The notes below the pieces were generated by a model that ran no database searches, was not told the origin of the DNA, and saw only the letters and a program-made list of their open reading frames with translations. Below are positions 27,597 through 36,887 of a stretch of DNA of 64,000 bases, piece after piece. Numbering within the stretch: the stretch's first letter is position 1; every line of letters begins with the position of its first letter. Origin of the DNA: a bacterium (GTDB taxonomy: Bacteria; Zhuqueibacterota; Zhuqueibacteria; Residuimicrobiales; Oceaniaggregativiventaceae); assembly GCA_029565675.1 (NCBI GenBank), contig JAKQNP010000004.1, positions 62,001 through 126,000 on the forward strand, written 5' to 3'. The translations under genes were made by a program, and so were the position numbers.

Positions 27597-28934
27597 TTAT
27601 AGTCCTTGTGGTCGCGAATGTCCAGGCGGCGGCAACGGTTGAGCAGGAAAACGGTTGTGCGGCGGCCGCTGCAAGCGCAAATTTCTCGCCCGTGGATCGC
27701 CGGCCATGGCTACAGACCGCTTTGCCATCTTTTTGTGAAAATAGTCGATTTTCGCCGTCGCCAGAGTCAACCCCCAAATCATCCAGATGTGCGTTTTAAC
27801 GTAGAGGATCCGGTAGTCAGGTGAGGGCAACATCGCGATGATAAAAATACTTTGTGCCATAACCAGGGCCGTGGCGCTGTTTTTGAGATAAAAATCGTTC
27901 GATCGCATCGCGCGCAGACCGACAACCAAAAAAGAAAGAATCAACAGGATAAAGATCACTCCGCCGGGGATGCCGAGCTCTGCGGTAACCAATAAATAGG
28001 TGCAATGGACCACCCGGGTCCCTGCTGTCTCTTCGCTCACATACATGCGGTAATTGTTCAATCCGGTGCCGGTCAGGGAATGTTCCTTGATGATTCGCAT
28101 CGCATCCTGTGCCAGGCTCATGCGACTCGAAGATCGATCGTCCGCCAGCGACTCTTCAGCATCGGAGAATCGCGCCATGATCACCGTACCATAGCGAATC
28201 CCGCCTGCAATCAACACAAGCACAATCAAGGCTATATAGCGTTTGGAATGGCGCGTCTTGATTTCACGGCGCAAAAGATCAAAGACGAACATGACCACCA
28301 TCGTGGCGGCGAATGCCAGCCAGGTGGCACGGTTCTGTGATGCGTACAAACTGATAACGCCGATGAGAAAGACCAACAAATAAAACTGATAGTGACGCGG
28401 TCGCAAAAAGACTCCAATGCGATACATGATGACGCTCAGCAAGGAGACATAAAAACCGAATACGCTGGCATGAACAAAAGTCCCCTGCGCCTGCCATCCG
28501 ATTCGTTGTTCACCGAGAAAGCCCAGTCCGACCGGACCGCGCAACCAGTGATGAATACCAATCATTCCTTGAAACAACAGACCAATGGCAAAGCCCAAAA
28601 AAACGCTGTGCAGATCCTCCTTGCTGCTTACAAAGGAAATAAACGCGATAAAATAAAGGCACGCGCGGATGTTGAGAAACAGTTCCTGGCGGAAATAGAG
28701 CTGATTCGGAGCAAAAAAGACACCGATATGCGACCAAAGGAAGAAAAGCACCGTCAGAACCAGTGCTCCTTTGGCATAGGGCGCTTGCTTCAAACGTTTG
28801 CGGCCAAAGAGGAACAGCAAGAATAGCGGTATGTCGCCTACGACAATGGCTTCATCGTCGACCCACTCATGCCAATACCCCTGTGCAATGGTCGCTGAAA
28901 AGGTCAACAATATAAATAGATACTTGCTTTTCAT
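27597..28934 (-). CDS. O-antigen ligase / Wzy-like polymerase family membrane protein
   Basis: 445 residues with about ten or more membrane helices. It contains a large periplasmic loop with GTGLNNYRMYVSE, and GIPGGVIFILLILSFLVVGLRAM follows. That loop pattern and topology fit the Wzy_C/O-antigen ligase family, which includes repeat-unit polymerases and lipid A ligases; sequence alone cannot separate these. The last about 35 residues are an unusual Arg/Pro-rich tail (RPPHNRFPAQPLPPPGHSR). The start overlaps the upstream stop by four bases (28931-28934). Confidence 0.75.
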   Translation of the reverse strand: MKSKYLFILLTFSATIAQGYWHEWVDDEAIVVGDIPLFLLFLFGRKRLKQAPYAKGALVLTVLFFLWSHIGVFFAPNQLYFRQELFLNIRACLYFIAFISFVSSKEDLHSVFLGFAIGLLFQGMIGIHHWLRGPVGLGFLGEQRIGWQAQGTFVHASVFGFYVSLLSVIMYRIGVFLRPRHYQFYLLVFLIGVISLYASQNRATWLAFAATMVVMFVFDLLRREIKTRHSKRYIALIVLVLIAGGIRYGTVIMARFSDAEESLADDRSSSRMSLAQDAMRIIKEHSLTGTGLNNYRMYVSEETAGTRVVHCTYLLVTAELGIPGGVIFILLILSFLVVGLRAMRSNDFYLKNSATALVMAQSIFIIAMLPSPDYRILYVKTHIWMIWGLTLATAKIDYFHKKMAKRSVAMAGDPRARNLRLQRPPHNRFPAQPLPPPGHSRPQGL

Positions 28935-30196
28935 CGGCTGGTGCCCAAATTCATTTCAACTGCCGATTTGCCACGCCAAAAGTTGTACAGAAAGACGATC
29001 GTCACTGCCGCAAATATCGCCATGATGGGCAAAATCGGAATCCGATACCGCGGAACCACGAGAGTAAGAACATGGATAGCTGTATAATAGGCACAGAACA
29101 GATAGAGCAACAACAACTGTCGCCAGCGACGGCGAGAGAGCCAAAGGCCGAACAGAAACAGAATCAGCAATGGATAATATCCCAACGAAAGCACGATTCG
29201 AGTCATGCTGTGGGTATTTCGCACCGTTCCGCCGGGCGTGGCTTCATAGACCCAAAACCAAAAGCGAAAAAACTTTTTTACCAAAAGTCGGGCGGTGGCG
29301 CATGGATTTTGGGCCATATGGCGTTTTGCTTCCGCAAGCAGGCGTTCCTCGCGCTGCACTTGATTCAATCCAGCAGCAATCGAATCCATGACCGCCATCG
29401 TTTTATCGTAACTGTATTTGCCGTCATGCGGCAAATAATTGCCGGTCCACAGCACGTCGCCGGTGCCGACCGCAACCGGTACCATCGCGTCAAAGGTACG
29501 GATATTTCGATACATCCATGGCAGAATCGGAATTGACATAAAAACAACGAAAAGCACAACGCTTTGCAAAGCGCGCTTATAACCGAAGTAGATTATCAGG
29601 ATCGGCAAAAGCAACAGCGGCAACCAAAGCGTGACCCCGCGAATGAGGGTCACCATTCCACCCACAAGTCCGGCGAGCGCCGCTCGACCAGGCGTTGGGT
29701 GCTCGAGCAGCCGATACAAAAGCCAAAACTCAAACAACAAGAAAAAAATAAACAAGGTCTCGGTATAGAGAAAAGTGACAATCACAAAAAGATCCGGAAG
29801 CAGGAGGGTCAGGATGAAGGCGACCCATGCCACTGTGCCACCGAACAGCCGGCGAGCCAACAGGAACACCCATACCCCGATTCCGACTCCGAGCAGAGAA
29901 AAAATAAAATCAATCGCCATCGGGTGCACTCCGATCAGGCGATAGACAGCAGCCAACAGAAAAGGCAATCCGGGTGCAACAAAGATGGATGGATTGAGGC
30001 CGTCTTCACTGTAGCCGTTGCCCTGGATCAAATTGACGGCAATCGAGTGGTACGTCCCTGAATCCATATGAGCAGGTGATCCCAACTCCGGAAACGCCAG
30101 AATAAAGGCAACCCGCATTAGCCACGCGAACAGGGCGATGAAGAAAAAAAGATGGCCGGACTTTGGTTTAATCCAATTTATCGGAAAGAGGTGCAT
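28931..30196 (-). CDS. GT39-like membrane glycosyltransferase
   Basis: 421 residues. After the first helix, SPAHMDSGTYHSIAVNLIQG occupies the acidic first-loop position of GT-C enzymes, here a single Asp followed by Tyr rather than Asp-Glu. APGLPFLLAAVYRLIG follows. About eleven helices. Presumed to transfer a sugar from a polyprenyl-phosphate carrier at the periplasmic side. It overlaps the upstream gene's end (30168) by 29 bases and the downstream start by four, so it is tightly embedded in the operon. Confidence 0.68.
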   Translation of the reverse strand: MHLFPINWIKPKSGHLFFFIALFAWLMRVAFILAFPELGSPAHMDSGTYHSIAVNLIQGNGYSEDGLNPSIFVAPGLPFLLAAVYRLIGVHPMAIDFIFSLLGVGIGVWVFLLARRLFGGTVAWVAFILTLLLPDLFVIVTFLYTETLFIFFLLFEFWLLYRLLEHPTPGRAALAGLVGGMVTLIRGVTLWLPLLLLPILIIYFGYKRALQSVVLFVVFMSIPILPWMYRNIRTFDAMVPVAVGTGDVLWTGNYLPHDGKYSYDKTMAVMDSIAAGLNQVQREERLLAEAKRHMAQNPCATARLLVKKFFRFWFWVYEATPGGTVRNTHSMTRIVLSLGYYPLLILFLFGLWLSRRRWRQLLLLYLFCAYYTAIHVLTLVVPRYRIPILPIMAIFAAVTIVFLYNFWRGKSAVEMNLGTSR

Positions 30197-31889
30197 GTGT
30201 TTCCAGTCGGTGTATTTGGTACAATTCCAGCGATGGGCTGATATGATAACCGTTCTCGGGCTCGACTCGATGCAGCAGAGCGGCGTGTGCAGCTATCCAG
30301 CGGTAGAAATCGTCGCGTTGGGCGACAGTTTCAGGATGTTGGCGCACGGTTTGCGGCCAGTGATAGCGCTCATAGGTAAAACTGTCGAGGACGACATAAT
30401 CGACATCCCAGCGCACCACATCATCGCTGGGATCATGCGATGTGCTGCGCTTCTTTCCATGCGCAAACATTCCCGGTACCAAGCCATAAACCTGGTAGAC
30501 CTTTTTATAGTGCGGTGATTGCTGCAGGAAATGCAAATTGAGGTCCCAGCGGCTCAGCAGCGGCGGTCCGAATTCTTCCAACCCGATACGGCTGTCAGCG
30601 GGCAGATTTTCTTCAATCCACCTCTTCATTTGACTGCGTGTATCGGTTTGAGTCAACGCCACTCCATAGCGCAGTGCTTTGATGCCTGTCGGCAACACGA
30701 TTGCGGCAATCCAAACCACAGCAAAAACAAGTTGTTTTCTCGCATTGCGAATCCTGGCGATCAGAAAACAAAGCGTTTCCGCTGCAATCAGCAGCAAATA
30801 TGGCACCACAGGCAGTATCTGGCGCATCGCCTTGTAACTCATAACCCCCATCAGAGCATACCAGACGATCGGCAAGACCAGCAAGAGCCAGTCGCTGCGC
30901 CGGCGCCGTGCCAACAGAACCACTATGCCGAGTAGAAAAGTCAGGACCGCACCCCACCCCATAGCCAGATAAAAAGCGTTGTCATAAAAAAATCCGTATC
31001 CCGGGGATTGGTTACCGGTAAAATAGGAAAAGAAACCGCCACCGGCTCCCATTTTAATGGTGGCACTTTTTTGAAAACGAGCTCCGCCGATCACACCTCC
31101 CAGGAACTCTTTGAAATCGAGCAAGGGCATGGGACAGGCGACCAGAAATGCTGCCAGCCAGACCGCCAGCAAAACCCAGAACGGCCTGCCAAACAAGCGA
31201 TGCCAATCGACCCGCCCCGACTCTGTGCAGGCCAGCAGATGTGCAGTCAGAGTCGCAAGAACAACCAAAAAGGCGTTCCATTTGGTGGCTGTGGCCAAAC
31301 CGGCAAAAACACTCGCCCAAAGGTAATACCGCAACTTGCCGGTCTGCAAAATGCCGACAGCGGCAAGAAAAGAGGCCAGCATCAAAAAGGTCATCAGAAT
31401 ATCCACCACACCGAAATGCGAATTGCGCACGTGGATAAACGACACCGCCAGAAAGAACGCCGCCAGCAGGCCGCTTTTTTCATTGTAGAGGCGTTTACCG
31501 ATCCGATAGAGCAGGTAAATCGAAGCAGTTCCGGAAATCACCGAAATCCATCGCGCCAACATATGGAACTGAAATGGGTTTTGGTAATACCATTGGCGCA
31601 CCAGCGTGAAATCGGTTGCTCCGTGCGCCAACATCAACAAAGCCGAATAAATCCCGCTGACCAGGGCCAGAACATAGGTAAAAAAGGGCGGATAGACTCG
31701 AATGGCAAAAAAGGTGTCTACCGACCAATTGTGAAAGTTGAGCAAATTGCCCGCCTGCAAGACAAGCTTGACTTCATCCGGATGATAACGAAAAGGCCGG
31801 CCGAAATCTAGCCCGATGACCCGCAACGCCAATCCCAACAGCAGAATGGCGAGCAACAGCAAACCGTTTGATTCTTTTTTGGATGACAC
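30168..31889 (-). CDS. GT39-like membrane glycosyltransferase
   Basis: About 573 residues. The frame stays open far upstream to 32249, but that part lies inside the preceding GT4 gene and reads as non-protein-like text, so the start is placed just after the GT4 stop: GTG 31889, with TTG 31895 and 31898 as alternatives behind AGGG. VIGLDFGRPFRYHPDEVKLV has the Asp-Glu motif of GT39/ArnT-like transferases. A paralogue of the gene at 14441-16249. About eleven helices, then a soluble C-terminal region of about 110 residues. Confidence 0.75.
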   Translation of the reverse strand: MSSKKESNGLLLLAILLLGLALRVIGLDFGRPFRYHPDEVKLVLQAGNLLNFHNWSVDTFFAIRVYPPFFTYVLALVSGIYSALLMLAHGATDFTLVRQWYYQNPFQFHMLARWISVISGTASIYLLYRIGKRLYNEKSGLLAAFFLAVSFIHVRNSHFGVVDILMTFLMLASFLAAVGILQTGKLRYYLWASVFAGLATATKWNAFLVVLATLTAHLLACTESGRVDWHRLFGRPFWVLLAVWLAAFLVACPMPLLDFKEFLGGVIGGARFQKSATIKMGAGGGFFSYFTGNQSPGYGFFYDNAFYLAMGWGAVLTFLLGIVVLLARRRRSDWLLLVLPIVWYALMGVMSYKAMRQILPVVPYLLLIAAETLCFLIARIRNARKQLVFAVVWIAAIVLPTGIKALRYGVALTQTDTRSQMKRWIEENLPADSRIGLEEFGPPLLSRWDLNLHFLQQSPHYKKVYQVYGLVPGMFAHGKKRSTSHDPSDDVVRWDVDYVVLDSFTYERYHWPQTVRQHPETVAQRDDFYRWIAAHAALLHRVEPENGYHISPSLELYQIHRLETHAPLSDKLD

Positions 31890-31899
31890 GACCAACAAC

Positions 31900-33000
31900 T
31901 CATCCCTTTCTGGCAACCTGGTGAAACAGCCTCTCATAATCCCGGGTGACAATTTCCCATGAATAATGGGACTTTGCCCGATCCTGCGCCAAACGCCTGT
32001 ATTTACCGACGATTTCGGGCTGGTGAAGCAGATTTTGCAGCTGATTGCGCAAATCGTCTGGATCATCGCCGTTAAAATAAAAGCCCGCATCGCCGAGCAC
32101 TTCATGATGTTCGGGTACATTGTTGGCGATGATGCAATTGCCGTATCCCATTCCCTCGAGCAAGGCAGGATGCGTACCGCCGACTTCAGTCGCCTGAATA
32201 TACAGATAGGCATGGCTTTGCAGTTCGCGATAACCTTGCCCAAAAACATAGCCGGTGAAAACGATGCGCGGATCCCTGGTGGCCTTTAATCGAGAGATAT
32301 ATTCGTCGCTATAGGGCGCATCGCCAACCATCACAAGTTTTTTTTCCGTCTGCACACGTTCAAAAGCCTCAACCACCAGATGTGCGTTGTTCTCTGGTTC
32401 CATGCGGCTGACATAGAGCACATATTCGCGCGGACGGAGAGCGAATTTGTGTAAAACCTCGTGAGTGGATACCGATTGAATCGGTGCGCCGTAGGGGATA
32501 TAATAGGAAGGACTTTGGAACTTTTGGCAATAATAGCGCTGCACATCGCGGGCGTCTGAAACAATCGCGGAAGGAAGAAAAGTGGCCAGAAACTCGGATA
32601 TCTTGTAAAACGCCTTGCCCGCCTGGTTCCATTTCTGCCTTTTCCATTCCAAACCATCGACATTGAGCACGGTCGGCTTGCCCAGCAAACGCGGAATAAA
32701 ACAGAACAGAGCATTGGCGCTGTTGCAGATAAAAACCACATCATAGGGGGTAAAAAAACTGTACAAGGTACACAAACAGGTATGAGCGACCGTATCGAAA
32801 TACTTGTGGCGAATGGTCGGCAACACCTTGATCCGCACGCCTTTATAATTGCTTCCCTGGTAATCGATTATATTTGACCGGCCGAAAACCGTCACCTCAT
32901 GGCCTCTTTGCACCAGCCGAGGTGCCATCTCTTCAATAAAGGTTTCAAAGCCGCCATAATTTGCCGGGATACCACGGATCCCCATAATGGCAATCTTCAT
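31900..33000 (-). CDS. GT4 glycosyltransferase with DUF1972 N-terminus (rhamnosyltransferase-like)
   Basis: 366 residues. MKIAIMGIRGIPANYGGFET is the hallmark opening of the DUF1972 group, several members of which are rhamnosyltransferases; FICNSANALFCFIPRLLGKP and LNVDGLEWKRQKW follow. The donor domain has VLYVSRMEPENNAHLVVEAF and GGTHPALLEGMGYGNCIIA (Glu pair). Rhamnose as donor is an inference from the family; no dTDP-rhamnose synthesis genes are present in the window. Upstream lies the decayed flippase. Confidence 0.88.
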   Translation of the reverse strand: MKIAIMGIRGIPANYGGFETFIEEMAPRLVQRGHEVTVFGRSNIIDYQGSNYKGVRIKVLPTIRHKYFDTVAHTCLCTLYSFFTPYDVVFICNSANALFCFIPRLLGKPTVLNVDGLEWKRQKWNQAGKAFYKISEFLATFLPSAIVSDARDVQRYYCQKFQSPSYYIPYGAPIQSVSTHEVLHKFALRPREYVLYVSRMEPENNAHLVVEAFERVQTEKKLVMVGDAPYSDEYISRLKATRDPRIVFTGYVFGQGYRELQSHAYLYIQATEVGGTHPALLEGMGYGNCIIANNVPEHHEVLGDAGFYFNGDDPDDLRNQLQNLLHQPEIVGKYRRLAQDRAKSHYSWEIVTRDYERLFHQVARKG

Positions 33001-33073
33001 CGCAACCTAATCCGTTTGAATTTTTGCCTGTTTCAGATCCAGGAAAAGTTTGACAAAATCATTAAAGACCGTA

Positions 33074-33756
33074 TTAAAATGAAAATGCATAGAGCTCCAT
33101 ATCGTTGCCCAATACCGCGGCGCCAAACTTCCACAAGACGCGGAATTCGCTCCAGGAAAAGCGCAACTGCGGATACCAGGGGCAGGTGATCATCAGCTGG
33201 GCAATCGTGGCCAGATCCCGATTCAATGTCAAAGCGACCAGACTCCAGACCCCGAAACCGGCAAAGGCCATGGTGACAGCTGTCCCTGCACTGACCATCA
33301 CAGAAACAATCTCGACAATCACCAATTTGCGAAATTCCATCTCCCTGGTCAGCATCGCCTTTTGCACCCCACCCAAAGCACCGTAGATCAATCCCAGCGC
33401 TTGCACGCGAATCACGGCTTTGAGCAGCGGTTCATTGAAAAACTCGGCCAGAAAACCTGAAATCGATACGGACAGTCCGAAAAGCAAAATCGCGAAAACA
33501 ATGCCGCTCTAAAAAAAAGCGAAGAGACCGCGAGTTGCGAGAGCGCCGGCCGTTGGACCAAGACCATACCCAAGCATTTATCATTTACCAAGGAAACGGC
33601 GACTGTCACCAATGCCGCCATGCCCACGATGGCAAATGCTTGCGGCGACAGCAAACGCGCCAGGACGACAGAAACAACCAGCAAAACAACTTGCATGCCC
33701 ATCTTGGCTGCCCCGGTCCACACAACACCGGAGACTGTTTTTTGTTTCAAAGACAT
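33074..33756 (-). pseudogene. Broken Wzx-type flippase: frameshift plus loss of the C-terminal half
   Basis: The frame from ATG 33756 encodes SLKQKTVSGVVWTGAAKMGM ... VLVQRPALSQLAVSSLF, typical of the first helices of MOP-superfamily flippases. At an eight-base A run (33512-33519 on the plus strand) the homology moves to the adjacent frame, continuing SGIVFAILLFGLSVSISGFL ... VLWKFGAAVLGNDMELYAFSF to TAA at 33074. Together they cover only about 225 residues; intact flippases have 450-500. The run may be a sequencing error or a real slip, but truncation before the DUF1972 gene is independent of it. About 70 bases of unassigned sequence separate the stop from the next start. The ATG overlaps the preceding GT39-like gene by ten bases. 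Confidence 0.8.
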
Positions 33757-35702
33757 CCGAATATCGTCTCCGCAGGGCTGTTGGTTCGAAACGTCACCTT
33801 CGGCACAGGCAGTTCAAAAGGATGATCCCGCAAACTATAGATGATAACCGGAAAACGGGCATCGGGGATTTTGGCAATCGGCAAATAATGAGTTTCGAGT
33901 TCCGACTCGATAAAGCTCCAGTGTTTCTGGTATTTCCGCCGGGTATATCCATCGAGAACGATGAATCGCGGTCGATTCTGCTGAAAATCGGATATAAAGT
34001 CCGAGTGGTACCGCTTGACAAACTCGGTGGGATGCGCGACATTCTGAAATGGCAACAAACCCGACTCGAGAGTCCAGATCATCCCTCCTGACAGCACTTC
34101 ATCCGCAGGTGATCCGTTATGGCGCAGAACTGCAGCAGCGTTTCGCAGAGTCGATTGCGACCAGACCCCTTCGTATTGAGGACCCAGATGTTTTCCCGAA
34201 TAGGCTGCGGTGAAGAAAAAGCAGACAAATGCCGTGGCCAGCCAGGCTCGATTTGAAGTTGCAGCAGGTACAATCCCCGAAATACCGGACAGACTCTTTT
34301 TAAAGACGAGAAAGAACAACCAGGCGGCCGTTGCAGCTACCAAAACCAACGGCAGACCCACCAACTGCAACAACAGCATCGCGATCAGGCTGACCAGGCC
34401 GGCTATTGGCAGGACTTGTTTGCCGCGCACACTATCGAGAGGCTGGAAGAGGAAACCCAGAAAAAAGGTCAACACACAGGCAGACAGCCAATATACAGGA
34501 ATCGGCACCTGTGCATGCCAAAAAATCCGATGCAGAAGGTAGATGCCATAGAACAAACCCCACATCAGCGGAAGGAATATCGCGCGATATCGCTGTTTGA
34601 TCTGCTGGCTGTCCATGACGCCGGCCGCCAGCAAGACCATTGGCGGCAAGGCTTCGGTGTAATACTGAGTGTAGAATCCGCGGTGAGCGGTTTGAAAGGC
34701 ATAGAGCGCCATGACCGTGCACAACCAGGTCAAAAACAACAGCATCGCTTGCCGATGTTCAGGTGCGGTGGTGGCTTTGCGCAAACAGCGGCCAATACAT
34801 GCAATAGCGCTGGTCACGAGAAAAAAAGTGTAGAAAATGGAGTGTCTCCACGCCTCCAGGCTGACGCTGACCTCCTGATCCAGTATTCGAAATCCGGCTC
34901 CCTCGACCACGCGGAGCTCGGGCGGCAGCATACCCAAAGAGTGCAGAAGTCGATTGGCAACGATATTCAAAGGGTTCAATTGTGAAGTGACGACCTGTTG
35001 CCAGCCCATGCGGGTGGAATAGACCGCTGAAAGTGCCAGGATCACACTGAGAAATCCGAGTACATAATAAAGCACATGTAAAAACTTGAGTTGAATGGAA
35101 TCGCGGCGAATCCATAAAAAATAGATCAGGGCGGTAAGCGGTAGATAGAGAGTGGATTGCCGCACGTAAAAGGCCAGGGCAGCGCATATCCCCGACACCA
35201 GCACCCAACCCCGGCGCTGCAGCGGCAATTCGAAAGCATTCAGCATCAACAACACCGACAGGGTCACCATGCACATGGCAAGGGGTTCGGTTTTAACCAC
35301 CACAGACCAGACCACCAAAATCGGCAGCAACCAATAACTGGCAGCGGCGAAAATCCCGGCGTCGCGGTTCACCAGCCGGCGAGCGATCAAATAGAGCAGC
35401 CATCCGGTGATCAGCGAAGAAACCAATGGCACCAGACGGCCGGCCCATAAAGAGACACCAAAGATTTGCATGGCCAACGTGAGGACAAAAATGTAGAAAG
35501 GTTGGCGGGAGCCAAAATCAGCCACCGGCCAAAATCCATCCAGAAAAAGCCGTGCGCCCATCAAATGAGCGCCTTCATCCGGATTGATCCACCGAATCGC
35601 CAGCAAAAGCAGACGCAATCCTGCTGCGACGGCAAAGACCAGTGTGATGGTCAGCCTGGGGTCAGCAATCTTCTTTTTAATCCTTTTCCACTTCATTGGC
35701 AC
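33747..35702 (-). CDS. GT39-like membrane glycosyltransferase
   Basis: 651 residues, the longest of the six GT-C proteins here. IRWINPDEGAHLMGARLFLD carries the Asp-Glu pair in the first periplasmic loop, then DFGSRQPFYIFVLTLAMQIF. About twelve helices; the soluble C-terminus (about 510-651) includes NAAAVLRHNGSPADEVLSGG. A start two codons inside (MKWKRIKKK) is equally good. Likely periplasmic transfer of a sugar from polyprenyl phosphate. Its stop overlaps the start of the broken flippase by ten bases. Confidence 0.74.
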   Translation of the reverse strand: MPMKWKRIKKKIADPRLTITLVFAVAAGLRLLLLAIRWINPDEGAHLMGARLFLDGFWPVADFGSRQPFYIFVLTLAMQIFGVSLWAGRLVPLVSSLITGWLLYLIARRLVNRDAGIFAAASYWLLPILVVWSVVVKTEPLAMCMVTLSVLLMLNAFELPLQRRGWVLVSGICAALAFYVRQSTLYLPLTALIYFLWIRRDSIQLKFLHVLYYVLGFLSVILALSAVYSTRMGWQQVVTSQLNPLNIVANRLLHSLGMLPPELRVVEGAGFRILDQEVSVSLEAWRHSIFYTFFLVTSAIACIGRCLRKATTAPEHRQAMLLFLTWLCTVMALYAFQTAHRGFYTQYYTEALPPMVLLAAGVMDSQQIKQRYRAIFLPLMWGLFYGIYLLHRIFWHAQVPIPVYWLSACVLTFFLGFLFQPLDSVRGKQVLPIAGLVSLIAMLLLQLVGLPLVLVAATAAWLFFLVFKKSLSGISGIVPAATSNRAWLATAFVCFFFTAAYSGKHLGPQYEGVWSQSTLRNAAAVLRHNGSPADEVLSGGMIWTLESGLLPFQNVAHPTEFVKRYHSDFISDFQQNRPRFIVLDGYTRRKYQKHWSFIESELETHYLPIAKIPDARFPVIIYSLRDHPFELPVPKVTFRTNSPAETIFGCL

Positions 35703-35732
35703 AATTCGATCGGCGTACGCCGCATTGTGGTT

Positions 35733-36833
35733 CTATTGGTCAAACTCGTTGATGCACTGTGCAATATAAATGATCTGTTCATCGTCGAGTTCCGGATAGA
35801 TCGGCAGTGACAAAATGCGGCCAGCCAGTCTTTCGGTGGTCGGGCAATGCCCGGTCGCCACCCCCAGATGGGCATAGGCCTTCTGCTGGTAACAAGGAAT
35901 CGGATAGTGAATCTGGGTTTCCACACCTCGTTTTAGCAGAAATTCCCGCAGTTTGTCGCGGTTTTCACTTTGAATAACAAACAAATGATAGATATGAAAA
36001 GCATTGGTTGCCTCTTTTGGCAACACAATGCGCGGATTGGTGATTTGTTGTCGATACAAATTGGCAATCGCACGACGTCGATCGTTCCAGCTTTCAAGAA
36101 AGTCGAGCTGCGCGTCCAGAATCGCCGCTTGCATTTCGTCCAGTCGGCTGTTAAAGCCGATGCTCTCGTGAACATAACGGCGCGTTTGGCCATAATTGCG
36201 CAGGCGTTTGAGCCGTTCGGCCAATTCATCATCCTCTGTGACAACCATTCCGCCATCACCGAAAGCGCCGAGATTCTTGCTCGGATAAAAACTGAAACAT
36301 CCCAGCAAGCCCCAGGTTCCGGCAGGAATGCCCTCCCACTCGGATCCGTGTGCCTGTGCACAATCCTCGACCACTGGCAGGCGGTATTTTATCGCCACCT
36401 CCCTGATTTCAGACATGTTGCAGCACTGCCCAAAAAGGTGCACCGGCACGATGGCGCGCGTGCGCGGAGTGATAGCCGTTTCGAGCAAATCCGGCCGCAG
36501 GGTGTAAAAGTCGCTGTCGACGTCGACAAAAACCGGCGTTGCACCGGCAAAGGAAATCGCCGACAAGGTAGGAATGGCGGTATTGGCAACCGTGATGACC
36601 TCATCGCCCGGCTGAACATCCGCAGCCAACAAGGCGAGATGGATCGCCTCGGTGCCCGATCCGACGCCTACCGCATGCTGCACCCCGACATACTCGGCGA
36701 AACGCTTTTCAAAGCGCTCGACCTCCTTGCCCAACACAAACCAGCCGCTCTCAAGAACGCGTTGCACAGCAGCGTCGATCTCTGTTTTATAGGTGCGATA
36801 GTGCCGGCCGAGATCGCCAAAAAGTACCTGCAT
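35733..36833 (-). CDS. DegT/DnrJ/EryC1-family sugar aminotransferase
   Basis: 366 residues from the ATG at 36833 (GGAG twelve bases upstream; a TTG four codons earlier abuts that GGAG and is less likely). A PLP-dependent enzyme making amino sugars from keto-sugar nucleotides. GVGSGTEAIHLAL binds PLP phosphate, VVEDCAQAHGS provides the Asp contacting the ring nitrogen, and FSFYPSKNLGAFGDGG holds the Schiff-base Lys (about 184). The rest fits ArnB/WecE/FdtB-like enzymes. Implies a 3- or 4-amino-deoxy sugar in the glycan; no matching 4,6-dehydratase is seen nearby. Confidence 0.93.
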   Translation of the reverse strand: MQVLFGDLGRHYRTYKTEIDAAVQRVLESGWFVLGKEVERFEKRFAEYVGVQHAVGVGSGTEAIHLALLAADVQPGDEVITVANTAIPTLSAISFAGATPVFVDVDSDFYTLRPDLLETAITPRTRAIVPVHLFGQCCNMSEIREVAIKYRLPVVEDCAQAHGSEWEGIPAGTWGLLGCFSFYPSKNLGAFGDGGMVVTEDDELAERLKRLRNYGQTRRYVHESIGFNSRLDEMQAAILDAQLDFLESWNDRRRAIANLYRQQITNPRIVLPKEATNAFHIYHLFVIQSENRDKLREFLLKRGVETQIHYPIPCYQQKAYAHLGVATGHCPTTERLAGRILSLPIYPELDDEQIIYIAQCINEFDQ

Positions 36834-36887
36834 GTTGTTTTTCAACTCCCTGAAAATGGCGAAAATCGCCCTGTTTCCAACTGATGG

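Noticed and set aside
31938-32249. N-terminal extension of the GT39-like gene at 30168
   Set aside because: The extension lies within the DUF1972 GT4 gene in another frame and has Cys/Arg-rich shadow composition; the membrane protein starts only after the GT4 stop.
33505-33525. Programmed ribosomal frameshift in the flippase at the A8/T8 run
   Set aside because: The restored frame still ends after about 225 residues, far short of a flippase, so a productive frameshift would gain nothing; decay or sequencing error is simpler.
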